A stretch of 52,225 bases of DNA from Acidobacteriota bacterium (GTDB lineage: Bacteria; Acidobacteriota; Terriglobia; Terriglobales; Acidobacteriaceae), in contig JAJYFA010000008.1 in assembly GCA_021790995.1 (NCBI GenBank), positions 1 through 52,225 of the forward strand, given 5' to 3'. The translations under genes and the position numbers were made by a program. Position 1 is the first letter of the stretch, and each line of letters begins with the position of its first letter. The notes beneath the pieces are model-generated. The model saw only the letters and a list, made by a program, of their open reading frames with translations. It did no database searches and had not been told where the DNA came from. Below are positions 17,656 to 27,944 of this stretch, in pieces.

Positions 17656-18797
17656 CTGGCTCATCTGTTCTGAAACCCGAAAAAACTTTGCTTGCCATTC
17701 TTGGTGGCGGCCAATTGGGCCGCATGACGGCGATGGCTGCGCGCACCATGGGGTATCGCGTGCGCGTGATGGACCCCGAGGCATCCTGCCCGGCGAGCTT
17801 TGTTGTCGATGAGACCATTGTGGGCCGCTGGGACGATGTCGATGCGGCGCGGAGGCTGGCCACGGGCGCCGATGTGGTCACGCTCGAGATTGAGCAGATT
17901 GGCGTCGACGCTCTGCGCGTGGTTGAGAGCCTGGCGCCGCTTCGTCCCGGCGTCGAGCCCATCCGCATCATTCAAGACAAGACATTGCAGAAACCCTGGC
18001 TCGCCGAGAACGGTTTTCCCGTGGGATCGTTTCGCGTGGCGCGAAGCGAAGACGGGCTGCGCGAGGCGGTGACTGCGCTCGGCGGTGACGTGTTTGTGAA
18101 GACCGGCCGCGGCGGCTACGACGGCCGCGGCCAGGTGCGCATCCAGCCGAATGACGGCGCCGATCTTGGTGTTGCGTGGCGCGCGCTGGGCGAGCGTCCC
18201 GCGGTCGTCGAAAAAGCCCTTGACCTCGACTGCGAGATCAGCGTGATGGCCGCGCGCAGTCCGTCGGGCGAAGTGCGCGCTTTCCCGGCAGCGCGCAATC
18301 ATCACGAAAATCAGATTCTGGCCTGGAGCGTGCTGCCGGCCGGCGTTGCGCCGGAGATGGAAGCCCGCGCCGAAGCCCTTGCCGCGGAGATGGTGGCAAA
18401 GCTCAACCTGGTGGGTTTGCTCTGCGCCGAACTCTTCGTTACGCGCGCGGGCGAGATCTTTGTGAATGAGCTTGCGCCGCGTCCGCACAACAGCTACCAC
18501 CAGAGCGAGCGGGGGTGCGCGACCAGCCAGTTCGAGCAACTGGTGCGCGCGGTGTGCGATCTGCCGCTGGGTTCGGCGGAGCTGATTGCGCCGTGCGCGA
18601 TCGCCAATCTACTTGGCGATCTGTGGCTGGGCAAGGATCCCGATTTTGCCGCGGCTCTCGCGGTGCCGGGCGTGCGTTTGCACTTGTACGAGAAGCACAC
18701 GCCGCGAGCGGGGCGGAAGATGGGGCACTTGTCGGCGGTGGGGGCGACGGCGGAAGAGGCGCTGGAGCGGGTGTTGGAGGCGAAGCGGCGGATTTAG
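17652..18797 (+). CDS. purK: 5-(carboxyamino)imidazole ribonucleotide synthase (ATP-grasp)
   Basis: LLAILGGGQLGRMTAMAARTMGYRVRVMDPEASCPA..., VNELAPRPHNSYHQSERGCATSQFEQLVRAVCDLPLG; GTG start overlaps purE stop (GTGA). Confidence 0.95.
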   Translation: MTGSSVLKPEKTLLAILGGGQLGRMTAMAARTMGYRVRVMDPEASCPASFVVDETIVGRWDDVDAARRLATGADVVTLEIEQIGVDALRVVESLAPLRPGVEPIRIIQDKTLQKPWLAENGFPVGSFRVARSEDGLREAVTALGGDVFVKTGRGGYDGRGQVRIQPNDGADLGVAWRALGERPAVVEKALDLDCEISVMAARSPSGEVRAFPAARNHHENQILAWSVLPAGVAPEMEARAEALAAEMVAKLNLVGLLCAELFVTRAGEIFVNELAPRPHNSYHQSERGCATSQFEQLVRAVCDLPLGSAELIAPCAIANLLGDLWLGKDPDFAAALAVPGVRLHLYEKHTPRAGRKMGHLSAVGATAEEALERVLEAKRRI

Positions 18798-18953
18798 GCC
18801 TGGTGAAAAGCGACCGCCGCCACTCATGCCTCTATGGGGTCCCTGAGAGGATGAAAGTATCGCCATACAGCGTAGGCGCGCTAGTCTGGAGACCCGCACG
18901 ACAACCGGTCTGGCGACCTGCGCTACCGACCTTGATCCTCAATCCTGCTGATG

Positions 18954-20786
18954 CTATTGCTCGCCGGCGGCAATAGCGGATTTTTCCCAGCGTTTGGGCC
19001 GCTTATTCTGCTGCAGGATCTTCTTGCGCAGGCGCAGCGACTTCGGCGTGACCTCCACGAACTCGTCGTCGGCGATGAACTCGATGGCCTGCTCCAAATT
19101 GAGCGTGGTGTAGGGAACAAGGCGGATGGCATCGTCGGCGGTCGAGGCGCGCATGTTGGTCATCTTCTTTTCGCGGACCACGTTCACATCCAGATCGTTG
19201 TCGCGCGAGTGTTCGCCGACAATCATGCCCTCGTAGACCTCGACGCCGGGACCGACGAAGAGAATGCCGCGCTCCTGCAGGCCGTTGAGCGCGTAGGTCG
19301 TCGTCGGCCCCTGCCGGTCGGCGATGAGCGCCCCGGTGGGCCGCTGCGGAATCTCGCCCTGGTAGGGGATGTAGCCGTCGAAGAGCGAATTCATCACGAT
19401 TGTGCCGCGGGTCTCGGTGAGCATTTCGCTGCGCAAACCGATCAGCCCGCGGCTGGGCACGCGGAACTCCAGACGCACGCGGCCGGAGCCGTGATTGTGC
19501 ATCTTGGTCATCTCGCCTTTGCGCGGCCCGAGTTTTTCGATCACCACGCCGGTGTACTGCTCGGGGATGTCGATGGTGAGGTGCTCGACCGGCTCCATAC
19601 GCACGCCGTCTACCATGCGCGTCACAATCTCCGGCCGGCCGGCCATCAGCTCGTAGCCTTCGCGGCGCATCATTTCGATCAGAATCGCAAGTTGCAGCTC
19701 GCCGCGGCCGAGTACTTTGAAGGCGTCGGGCGATCCAGTGTCTTCCACGCGAATGGAAACGTTGGTGAGCAGCTCTTTTTCGAGGCGCTCGCGCAGATTG
19801 CGACTGGTGACGTACTGCCCTTCGCGGCCAGCGAAGGGCGAGGTGTTCACGTTGAACTGGATGGCGATGGTCGGCTCGTCGATGACGATCAGCGGCAGCG
19901 GCGCGGGATTTTCGACGCTGGTGATGGTTTCGCCGATGGTGATGCCCTCGACGCCGGCGACGGCCACAATGTCGCCCATTGTGGTCTCTTCTATCTCCGT
20001 GCGCTTGAGACCGGCGAAGGTGAACAGCTTGGTGATCTTCGTTTTGTAGAGCGAACCGTCGCGGCGCGAGATGTTCACCTCATCGCCCACATGCAGCGTG
20101 CCCTGGAAGACGCGGCAGATGGCGATACGGCCGAAGTAGTCGGAGTAGTCGAGGTTGGTAACGAGAATCTGCAATGCGCCCGCGGCGTCGCCGGTGGCCT
20201 CGGGGATGGTGTTGACGATGGCCTCGAAGAGCGGCTGCAAATCCGTGCCGGGCCTGGCTGGATCGGTGGTTGCCGTTCCTGCCTTTGCGACCGCGTAGAG
20301 CACGGGAAAATCGAGCTGCGATTCGTCGGCGTCGAGATCGATGAAAAGATCGTAAATTTCGTTGAGCACTTCCTGCGGACGCGCGTCGGGCCGATCGATT
20401 TTGTTGATGACGACGATCGGAGGGAGCTTGGCTTCAAGCGCCTTCGAGAGCACGTAGCGCGTCTGCGGCAGCGGGCCCTCGGCCGCGTCCACCAGCAGCA
20501 TCACTCCATCGACCATCTTAAGCGCGCGCTCCACTTCGCCGCCGAAGTCGGCGTGGCCGGGCGTGTCGACGATGTTGATCTTGCCTCCGCCGTAGTTGAT
20601 GGCCGTGTTCTTGGCGAGAATCGTGATGCCGCGCTCGCGCTCGAGTTCGTTCGAGTCCATTACGCGCTCGGCCACCTGTTCGTTGGCGCGGAAGGTGCCG
20701 GCCTGGCGCAGCATGGCGTCGACGAGGGTGGTCTTGCCATGGTCAACATGGGCGATGATGGCGATATTGCGTATCGTCTGGCTCAA
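18954..20786 (-). CDS. typA: Ribosome-associated translational GTPase TypA/BipA
   Basis: [62 protein letters not shown]; full length 610 aa. Confidence 0.97.
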   Translation of the reverse strand: MSQTIRNIAIIAHVDHGKTTLVDAMLRQAGTFRANEQVAERVMDSNELERERGITILAKNTAINYGGGKINIVDTPGHADFGGEVERALKMVDGVMLLVDAAEGPLPQTRYVLSKALEAKLPPIVVINKIDRPDARPQEVLNEIYDLFIDLDADESQLDFPVLYAVAKAGTATTDPARPGTDLQPLFEAIVNTIPEATGDAAGALQILVTNLDYSDYFGRIAICRVFQGTLHVGDEVNISRRDGSLYKTKITKLFTFAGLKRTEIEETTMGDIVAVAGVEGITIGETITSVENPAPLPLIVIDEPTIAIQFNVNTSPFAGREGQYVTSRNLRERLEKELLTNVSIRVEDTGSPDAFKVLGRGELQLAILIEMMRREGYELMAGRPEIVTRMVDGVRMEPVEHLTIDIPEQYTGVVIEKLGPRKGEMTKMHNHGSGRVRLEFRVPSRGLIGLRSEMLTETRGTIVMNSLFDGYIPYQGEIPQRPTGALIADRQGPTTTYALNGLQERGILFVGPGVEVYEGMIVGEHSRDNDLDVNVVREKKMTNMRASTADDAIRLVPYTTLNLEQAIEFIADDEFVEVTPKSLRLRKKILQQNKRPKRWEKSAIAAGEQ

Positions 20787-20971
20787 AAGTAAAAATTTCC
20801 TTCTCTAGCGGATTTGGCCGCGCGGGCCCTCGGATCGGTGAGGAGAGTAAGCTGCCGTGCAGCCGCGCATCGCTGCTGTTTCTATTTTATCAGGCGAAGA
20901 CTGTTTGCCTAAGCTCATGCGGGATTTTCTGTTTTGCGGAATTCGCGGGAGAGAGTACACTTTCTGCGCAG

Positions 20972-22072
20972 ATGAAAACCGTTAATTTCTGCCGCTTGCA
21001 GTCCATGTCCTGTAGCCGGTTTGTCCGGCTCGTGCGCGCCTTCGCCGTTTTGCTCGCTGTTGGCGTGTCGTGCGGTGTCTTTGCATTGGCACACGCCCAA
21101 GCGACGGCCGCGACGCCGCATGGCAAGCTGCTGATCGAGTCGATCGATGTCGAAGGCGGACAATCGACGCTGCTGGTCGCGCCCTCCGGTCAATCGCTGC
21201 TGGTCGATACCGGCTGGCAGGACCACAACGGCCGCGACGCGGAGCGGATTGCCGCCGCCATGCACGAAGCCGGCATCACGCGCATCGATTACGTACTGAT
21301 CACCCACTTCCACGACGACCACGTGGGCGGCGTGCCGGCGCTCGTGGCGCGCGTGAAGGTGGGCGAGTTCCTCGACCACGGCGAGAACCGCGAAGACGCA
21401 GCCGCCACACGCAACAACTACGCGGCTTATCTGAAGGCCATCGCCGGCCATCCCCGCCGCATTGTGCATCCCGGCGACACGATTCCGATCAAGGGCCTGA
21501 ACGTCGTGGTTCTTACCGCCGACGGGCAGCACATCTCCGCGGTTCCGGGGATCAAGCCTGTGCCCAATCCCTGGTGCGCCGGCGAACACCCCTGGCCCGA
21601 CGATCCCACGGAAAACGCGCGCTCGGCCGGCATTCTCGTGACCTTCGGCAAGTTCAAATTTCTCGATCTCGGCGATCTGACCGGCAAGAAGGAAGTAGCG
21701 CTGGTCTGCCCGGCGAATCCCATCGGGAAAGTCGATCTCTATCTCGTTACGCATCACGGCATGGATTGGTCGAACTCGCGCGCCATCGTCTACGCGATCT
21801 CTCCGCGCGTGGCCATTATGAACAACGGAGCGCACAAGGCCGGCAAGCCGGCGGCGTGGGAGATTGTGCACACCAGTCCGCGCATCGTCGACCTGTGGCA
21901 ACTGCACACGGCCGAAGACTCCGACGCCGCGCACAACAGCCCCGAGGCGCTGATTGCCAATCCCAAGGGGGACGGCGACGGCCATGCGTTGAAGGTTGTT
22001 GCTTTGCGTAACGGAAGCTTTTCCGTGACCAACACGCGCACGGGTCAAACGAAGCAGTATCCGCACCAATAG
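20972..22072 (+). CDS. Secreted metallo-beta-lactamase-fold hydrolase (ComEC-type MBL domain)
   Basis: DVEGGQSTLLVAPSGQSLLVDTGWQ, ITHFHDDHVGGVPAL, N-terminal signal-like segment. Confidence 0.85.
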   Translation: MKTVNFCRLQSMSCSRFVRLVRAFAVLLAVGVSCGVFALAHAQATAATPHGKLLIESIDVEGGQSTLLVAPSGQSLLVDTGWQDHNGRDAERIAAAMHEAGITRIDYVLITHFHDDHVGGVPALVARVKVGEFLDHGENREDAAATRNNYAAYLKAIAGHPRRIVHPGDTIPIKGLNVVVLTADGQHISAVPGIKPVPNPWCAGEHPWPDDPTENARSAGILVTFGKFKFLDLGDLTGKKEVALVCPANPIGKVDLYLVTHHGMDWSNSRAIVYAISPRVAIMNNGAHKAGKPAAWEIVHTSPRIVDLWQLHTAEDSDAAHNSPEALIANPKGDGDGHALKVVALRNGSFSVTNTRTGQTKQYPHQ

Positions 22073-22100
22073 GACGTAAGACACTTTTAGGAGAAACTGT

Positions 22101-23090
22101 ATGTCGATTACTCGAAGAGAATTTGTCTATGGGGCAGGCGCTGCGGCTGCGCTGGCTGTTGGAGCACGCACGGCTCAGTCTGCTTCCACATGTCCATTTC
22201 GTCTTTCCGTCATCAACGATGAGATTTCCCAGGACTTCGATCATGCCTGCTCGGTGGCAGCCAACGACTTCGGTCTGCACTGGATCGAGATACGCGGCAT
22301 GTGGGGCAAGAACGCGACCGACCTGAAGGATGACGAGATCGCTCGCGCGCAGAAAATCCTGGCAAAGTACAAGCTGCGCGTGACGGACATCGCCAGCCCG
22401 CTCTTCAAAGTTCACTGGCCGGGCGCGCCCATGTCGAAGGTAGGTCCGCACCGCGACGAGTTTCATGCGAGCTTCGACTTCAAGCAGCAGGACACCGTGC
22501 TGGATCGCTCGATCGAACTTTGCAAGGCCTTTCAGACAGACCGTATTCGCTGCTTCGACTTCTGGCGGCTTGAGGATCCCAAGCCCTATCGCGCGGCGAT
22601 CAACGACAAACTGCGCGAGGCGGCGCGCACCTGCGCCAAGCACAATCTAATCCTGCTGCTCGAGAACGAGATGGCCTGCAATACGGGCAGTGGCAAGGAG
22701 GCCGCGGAGACGATGGCCGCGATCACCGAGCCCAACTTTATGCTCAACTGGGATCCGGGCAACTCCGCGACCTTCCCGGGCGACACGCCTTATCCGGACG
22801 ACTACAATCTGCTGCCCGTGCATCGCATCGGCCATTGCCATTGCAAGGATACGATTCGCAAGCCAGACGGCAAGTTTGCCTGGGCGCCGGTGGGCGGCGG
22901 CATGATCGACTGGGTGGGTCAGTTCCGTGCTTTCAAGCGCGACGGGTACCACTACGCAGTGAGTCTGGAGACGCACTGGCACGGCGGCGTGCCGCCGGCG
23001 GGGTCCACGATGAGCGTCTCCGAAGCCTCGACCCGCGCGAGCATGAAGGGACTGAAAGAGACACTGGCCAAAGCCGGATTCAGTTGCTGA
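22101..23090 (+). CDS. Sugar phosphate isomerase/epimerase, AP-endonuclease-2-type TIM barrel, Tat-signal-like
   Basis: MSITRREFVYGAGAAAALAVGART; LLLENE, NWDPGNSATFPGD, HRIGHCHCKDT. Confidence 0.8.
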   Translation: MSITRREFVYGAGAAAALAVGARTAQSASTCPFRLSVINDEISQDFDHACSVAANDFGLHWIEIRGMWGKNATDLKDDEIARAQKILAKYKLRVTDIASPLFKVHWPGAPMSKVGPHRDEFHASFDFKQQDTVLDRSIELCKAFQTDRIRCFDFWRLEDPKPYRAAINDKLREAARTCAKHNLILLLENEMACNTGSGKEAAETMAAITEPNFMLNWDPGNSATFPGDTPYPDDYNLLPVHRIGHCHCKDTIRKPDGKFAWAPVGGGMIDWVGQFRAFKRDGYHYAVSLETHWHGGVPPAGSTMSVSEASTRASMKGLKETLAKAGFSC

Positions 23091-23103
23091 GGGAAGGCAG
23101 ATG

Positions 23104-23174
23104 GTAGCGTGTAGCCGGTAGCTTGCAGATCCTAGTTTCCGGCCAGGATCTGGAAGCTCCTGGCTACCGGCTTC
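23104..23174. repeat. Degenerate heptad inverted-repeat element, GTAG variant
   Basis: Left GTAGCGT GTAGCCG GTAGCTT GCAGATC CTAGTTT; right arm reverse complement GAAGCCG GTAGCCA GGAGCTT CCAGATC CTGGCCG. Confidence 0.8.
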
Positions 23175-23325
23175 AGTATTCTTGCCGCATTCTGCGGCGC
23201 GAGAGCTTTCAACCGGCGTTCACATTTGCGGCGTGGCTGGCCCGCTACGATGGAGAACAAAGTTATGCCTGACGGTGCACGCACAGTGCGCCGCATTGGC
23301 ATCGATCTCCATGCGGCGAGTCGAT

Positions 23326-23598
23326 TTATTTCAGATAGGCGCGCACCAGGTCGATCAGGTCTTCGGCGAGATCGGGAGCAATCTGCTCCTTGGCGCCGTC
23401 GACCAGATGGAAGCGAATGTGGGTTTCAAGCACTTCGGCCATCAGGCTGTTGATGCCCCCGCGCACCGCGGCCAGCAGCATCAGTTGATCTCCGCAGTCC
23501 CCTTCGCCGGAGAGCGATCGCTCCACGGCTTCGAGTTGTCCACGGATTTTTTTTATGCGCTGCAGTAGTTTTGCTTTTTCCCGTTCAGGATGCGGCAT
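23326..23598 (-). CDS. Metal-sensing transcriptional repressor, CsoR/RcnR/FrmR family
   Basis: MPHPEREKAKLLQRIKKIRGQLEAVERSL...C..QLMLLAAVRGGINSLMAEVLETHIRFHL; His3/Cys/His/His pattern like RcnR-type members; start reassigned from 23676. Confidence 0.85.
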   Translation of the reverse strand: MPHPEREKAKLLQRIKKIRGQLEAVERSLSGEGDCGDQLMLLAAVRGGINSLMAEVLETHIRFHLVDGAKEQIAPDLAEDLIDLVRAYLK

Positions 23599-23614
23599 CG
23601 TTGGATCTCCCGGC

Positions 23615-23662
23615 TTGACAATACCAACCTGGGGTATGGTATCAACCCAGTAGGGGTATAGT
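23615..23662. promoter_or_regulatory. Divergent promoter/operator region between RcnR-like repressor and porin
   Basis: TTGACA (23615-23620) and ATACCaacctggGGTAT plus a further GGGGTAT half site in TTGACAATACCAACCTGGGGTATGGTATCAACCCAGTAGGGGTATAG. Confidence 0.5.
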
Positions 23663-23679
23663 TGCTCCTCTTCCATTCT

Positions 23680-25248
23680 ATGCTGTTTCGCAACCCCAAT
23701 CCGTTAGGTTCGGCGGCAGCCGGGTTGGCTTGCGCCTTTCTGCTCACGGGCATTTACGGTGTGGCGCAGTCGTGTTCCCGTGTGCCATCGGCGCCAGAGC
23801 CGCGGTTGCGGCCGCAGGGGTGGTACCAATCGGGGAACCCGATCCAGCTTGCGTATCAGCCCCTGCGCACAGGTTTTTCCGCGGTCATCGACGCCGCCGG
23901 TCCTGAAGGCGATGCGGCAGGCGACCGGCAAGCGGAGACAGAACCCGCTCTTACCATGGCGCCGCACTCGGCGAGCGCACGCTACTGGGTCTCGGGCCAG
24001 GCCAACAGCATCTTTCAGGCTCACGGCTATTTCCACTCGCCTTACCAGGGGACGAACAGCCTCATCGACGATTTGGAGACCAAAGCCTCCGAGGTAGGGA
24101 CGCTCTATCTTGGCTACCAGTTACGTCCGAACTCGCGGTACAACACCGATCTGATCGTCGATTTCGAGAACGCGGGCGGGCGCGGGATCTCCCAAGCGCT
24201 CGGACTGGCCGGCGCGACCAATCTCGATGTGGTACGCAATCCAAACCTGAGCAGTGCGCCCTATCTTGCGCGCGGCGAGATCCACCAGACCATCGGCCTG
24301 ACGGACGAGATGGTCGATCAGGATCGTGGGCCGCTGGCGCTCGCGACCAAAATGCCCGCGCGGCGGTTCGAGATCCGCATCGGCAAGATGACGCTTCCCG
24401 ATACCTTCGATGTGAACTCCGTCGGGTCGGATAGCCATTTGCAGTTCACCAACTGGACGATCGACAACAACGGCGCCTGGGACTATGCGGCCGATACGCG
24501 CGGCTATACGGTCGCCGGCATTCTGGAGTACGACGACAAGGTGTGGTCGGCGCGGTACGCCATCGCCGCCATGCCGACGGTGGCCAACGGCATGGACCTC
24601 GACTGGGCTATCAGCCGCGCCAACGGACAGAACGGAGAGTTCGAGTTACGCAAGGGGCTGCTGGCTCCCTTCGTGAAGTCGAAGCGCGAAGGCGCGATAC
24701 GCATTTTGAGTTACGTCAACCATGCGCACATGGGCGACTACCGCGCGTCGGTCGAGCAGTATCTGGCAGGCAGGATCGCCAGGCCGAGCATTATTGCAAC
24801 TGAACGTTTCGGCGCGGTGAAATATGGCTTCGGATTCAACACGGAACAGGAAGTTACGGACAGCCTGCGGCTCTTCGGGCGTTTTGGCTGGAACGACGAC
24901 CGCAATGAATCTTTTGCGTACACCGAGGTCGCACAGACGGTTCTCTTCGGCGGCGACTACAACGGCCACGACTGGCGCCGACCGAACGACAAGGTCGGCG
25001 TGGCCTTCGTGTCGAACGCCATCAAGCGCGATCACCAGAATTACCTGCACTACGGCGGGCTCGGCTTCCTGCTGGGTGACGGTAACCTGAATTACGGCCG
25101 CGAGAACATTCTCGAGTGGTACTACAACGTCCACATCTGGCGCGGGCTCTACGGAATGCTGGGCGGGACCGAGATCGCCAACCCCGGCTACAATCGCGAC
25201 CGCGGCCCAGTGTACGTCTCAACGGTGCGCGCGCACATCGATTTCTAA
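23680..25248 (+). CDS. Outer-membrane beta-barrel porin (porin_2-like)
   Basis: Secretion-signal-like N-terminus, many alternating beta segments, 'QANSIFQAHGYFHSPYQGTNSL', C-terminal aromatic 'RAHIDF'. Confidence 0.75.
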   Translation: MLFRNPNPLGSAAAGLACAFLLTGIYGVAQSCSRVPSAPEPRLRPQGWYQSGNPIQLAYQPLRTGFSAVIDAAGPEGDAAGDRQAETEPALTMAPHSASARYWVSGQANSIFQAHGYFHSPYQGTNSLIDDLETKASEVGTLYLGYQLRPNSRYNTDLIVDFENAGGRGISQALGLAGATNLDVVRNPNLSSAPYLARGEIHQTIGLTDEMVDQDRGPLALATKMPARRFEIRIGKMTLPDTFDVNSVGSDSHLQFTNWTIDNNGAWDYAADTRGYTVAGILEYDDKVWSARYAIAAMPTVANGMDLDWAISRANGQNGEFELRKGLLAPFVKSKREGAIRILSYVNHAHMGDYRASVEQYLAGRIARPSIIATERFGAVKYGFGFNTEQEVTDSLRLFGRFGWNDDRNESFAYTEVAQTVLFGGDYNGHDWRRPNDKVGVAFVSNAIKRDHQNYLHYGGLGFLLGDGNLNYGRENILEWYYNVHIWRGLYGMLGGTEIANPGYNRDRGPVYVSTVRAHIDF

Positions 25249-25262
25249 AGACAGGAAGGAAG

Positions 25263-25646
25263 CTACTTCGTCGGTTGTGGCTGCGCGGGGAGCCTGTAGA
25301 TCACTTCTCCGGGCTTGGCGTAGTGCAACTTCTCCCGCGCCTCGCGTTCAATCTCATCAGGATCCGATTGGAGCCGCTGAATCTGCTGGCGCATCTGCGC
25401 GTTTTCCTGTTGCAGGTCTTTGATCTGCTGCTGCAGGTGGCGATCTTCGGTACGTTTATGCTGCCAGACCGAGAGGCCGTGCTTTCCATAGACCACGTGC
25501 CAGGTCACGAGCAGCGTCAAGCTGATGGCGAGCACCGTTCCTGCCGGCTGCCAGAGCCTTTGCGCCCAGGCGGCGGCGCGCTTACCAAGCGGCGCCTGAG
25601 GCTTGCCGGCTGCCGTCTTTTCTGTTTGCGCGGTCTGTTGCGCCAT
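25263..25646 (-). CDS. Septum formation initiator family protein (FtsB/DivIC-like)
   Basis: Single TM followed by coiled-coil HLQQQIKDLQQENAQMRQQIQRLQSDPDEIEREAREKLHYAKPGEVIYRL. Confidence 0.85.
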   Translation of the reverse strand: MAQQTAQTEKTAAGKPQAPLGKRAAAWAQRLWQPAGTVLAISLTLLVTWHVVYGKHGLSVWQHKRTEDRHLQQQIKDLQQENAQMRQQIQRLQSDPDEIEREAREKLHYAKPGEVIYRLPAQPQPTK

Positions 25647-25750
25647 TGAATCACAATCCTTCTATGTGGGAGGTGGTGCGCTCAGGATGACAGGTTCGTG
25701 GTTCAAAGAACTGCTGCATCAGGACACCCACTCCGACTCCCCGGCTTGTT

Positions 25751-27154
25751 CTAGCCGAGAACGAATCTTTCGGCTGCCGAGCGCAGGGCCTGCACCTCGT
25801 TTTCGTTGCGCGCTTCACTATAGGCGCGCACCACCGGTTCAGTTCCTGAAAGCCGGTAGCAGACCCACGAGCCGTCGTCGAGAATCAGCTTCAGCCCGTC
25901 GGTGCGCACCACGTTCACGACTTTGTGTCCTCCCAGGTCGCTGGGATCGGCCTTCAACTTCTCAGTGAACGCGGCTTTCTGCTCCGCGGTCAAGTGAAAG
26001 TTCTCGCGAACCGGGTAGAAGGAACCAACCTTGGCAAAAAGCGCCTTCAATTGTGCGCCGAGGCTGGCGCCGCGAGTGGCCACCATCTCGGCGACCAGCA
26101 GCCCGGCCAGAACGCCGTCCTTCTCCGGCACGTGGCCTCGGATCGTTAGCCCCGCTGATTCCTCGCCGCCGATGGCGATCTTGTCCTGGTTGATCAGTTC
26201 GCCGATGTACTTGAAGCCGACAGGAGTCTCGTAGAGGGGCACCTTGTGGTAATCGGCCAGAGCGTTGATGAGGTTGGTGGTCGCCACGCTCTTGGCCACG
26301 CCATTCTTCCAGCCGCGTGTCTCCACCAGATAGTCAAAGAGCAGCGCGATGATGTAGTTCGGCTGGATGAAGGTTCCGTCGCCATCGACCACCCCGAAGC
26401 GATCCGCATCGCCGTCGGTGGCGATGGCAAGCGAGGCGCCGATCTCTTGCATCTTTTTCTTGGCGTCGGTGAGCAATTCGTCGGAAGGCTCCGGCGCGTG
26501 GCCGCCAAAGAGCACGTCGCGGTAGTCGTGTACGCACTCGACCGTCACACCGTACTCGCGCAGCAGGTCGGAGGCATAGCCGCGTCCCGCGCCCCAAAAC
26601 GGGTCGTAGACCACTTTGATGCCCGCCTTGGCGATGGCTTTAAGATCAACCAGTTCGGTGAGCCGCTTGAGGAACGCGGGTTTCACATCAACCGTTTCGA
26701 ATTTTTCGGCAGAGGACATTGGAACGCCGGCTCCGCTGGCGGCGAGCTTTTCCGCCGCGGCCTCAATCTGCTTTGTTGCTTCAGGCAGCGCAGGCGCGCC
26801 ATCGGGTGTCGAGTACTTGATGCCGTTGTACTCCGGGGGATTGTGCGACGCGGTAAAGTTGATGGCGCCGCATGTCTTGAGCGTGCGCACAGCGTACGCG
26901 ATGGCAGGCGTGGCCGCGGCCTCGGAAATCACGATAGGCGTGACGCCCGCCCCGGCCAGGACTTTGGCCGCCTCGGCCACAAAGCTCTCGCCAAGGAAGC
27001 GCGGATCGCGGCCGACCAATACCCGGTGCGGTGCGGGCAGAGTCTTCACATACGCAGCAATGCCGCCCACGGCCAGCCGGATGTTCGCTGTCGTAAATTC
27101 GTCCGCTACAATCGCCCGCCAACCCGAAGTGCCAAATTTAATCGCTGTCGCCAT
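25751..27154 (-). CDS. Phosphoglucomutase/phosphomannomutase family protein
   Basis: IKFGTSGWRAIVADEFT, FTASHNPPEYNGIKY, ATDGDADRFGVVD, GGEESAGLTIRGHVPEKDG; start at MATAIKF. Confidence 0.93.
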   Translation of the reverse strand: MATAIKFGTSGWRAIVADEFTTANIRLAVGGIAAYVKTLPAPHRVLVGRDPRFLGESFVAEAAKVLAGAGVTPIVISEAAATPAIAYAVRTLKTCGAINFTASHNPPEYNGIKYSTPDGAPALPEATKQIEAAAEKLAASGAGVPMSSAEKFETVDVKPAFLKRLTELVDLKAIAKAGIKVVYDPFWGAGRGYASDLLREYGVTVECVHDYRDVLFGGHAPEPSDELLTDAKKKMQEIGASLAIATDGDADRFGVVDGDGTFIQPNYIIALLFDYLVETRGWKNGVAKSVATTNLINALADYHKVPLYETPVGFKYIGELINQDKIAIGGEESAGLTIRGHVPEKDGVLAGLLVAEMVATRGASLGAQLKALFAKVGSFYPVRENFHLTAEQKAAFTEKLKADPSDLGGHKVVNVVRTDGLKLILDDGSWVCYRLSGTEPVVRAYSEARNENEVQALRSAAERFVLG

Positions 27155-27322
27155 CGCGTTTTCTCCGCCTTGCTGCAATTTGCTTCCAATTCAATCCTGC
27201 AATACCGCGCCCGGATCGGCAAGCTATGTTGCATTTGTGCGTGAGGATTTCAGTCGGGTTCGCCGCCTGGCCCGATTCGGACGTACGCTGTTGAGAACGT
27301 AGTCTTCATCCGGAGGGGGCTT

Positions 27323-27673
27323 ATGCTCGAAGCCACATCGTTCGCTCGTATTGTTTTGACAACGGCCGCCAACGCCGAGGAAGCAGCGCGGCTGGGCCGT
27401 ACGCTCGTCGAGGATCGTCTGGCCGCGTGCGCCACGCTGCTGCCGGCCGCGCATTCGATCTATCACTGGCAGAGCCAGATTGAGACTTCCGACGAGTGTG
27501 TGCTTCTGCTCAAGACGGTTGCCGGACGGCTGGCCGCACTGGAAGCCCGGCTTCACGATCTCCACAGCTATGAGACGCCGGAGTTTCTGGTGCTTCCGGT
27601 CGAAGCGGGCAGCCATGCCTATCTTGCGTGGCTTCAAGCCAGCCTGCATGAGCCAGAGAGCAGATTTATCTGA
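27323..27673 (+). CDS. cutA: Divalent-cation tolerance protein CutA
   Basis: VLTTAANAEEAARLGRTLVEDRLAACATLLPAAHSIYHWQSQIETSDECVLLLKT; strong RBS GGAGGGGG. Confidence 0.9.
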   Translation: MLEATSFARIVLTTAANAEEAARLGRTLVEDRLAACATLLPAAHSIYHWQSQIETSDECVLLLKTVAGRLAALEARLHDLHSYETPEFLVLPVEAGSHAYLAWLQASLHEPESRFI

Positions 27674-27753
27674 GCCGAAGGATTCCGCACCCGCGCGTGA
27701 TCGTGTGGATGCCAGCCGGCGCGCACTCTGGTATTCTTTGAGGAGTCTGCCTC

Positions 27754-27915
27754 ATGCGTTGGCTCCTCATTGTCCTGCTCGTCTCGCTTGCAGGGCTGCT
27801 TATTGCGGCCGCGGGCGTGGCATATCACATCTGGAAACAGCGGTTTGGGCGCGGCAGCGAGGCGCCTGTCGCGGTTGATCCGGCTGAGGAGCCGAATCTG
27901 GAAGTGGAACCCTGA
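27754..27915 (+). CDS. Small 53-aa single-TM protein
   Basis: MRWLLIVLLVSLAGLLIAAAGVAYHIWKQRFGRGSEAPVAVDPAEEPNLEVEP*, preceded by GAGGAG. Confidence 0.5.
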   Translation: MRWLLIVLLVSLAGLLIAAAGVAYHIWKQRFGRGSEAPVAVDPAEEPNLEVEP

Positions 27916-27944
27916 TTTGCCCCGCGATTTAACATCATCGAGAA

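Noticed and set aside
18951-20792. 613-aa plus-strand ORF
   Set aside because: Exact antisense shadow of typA; no domain-like sequence.
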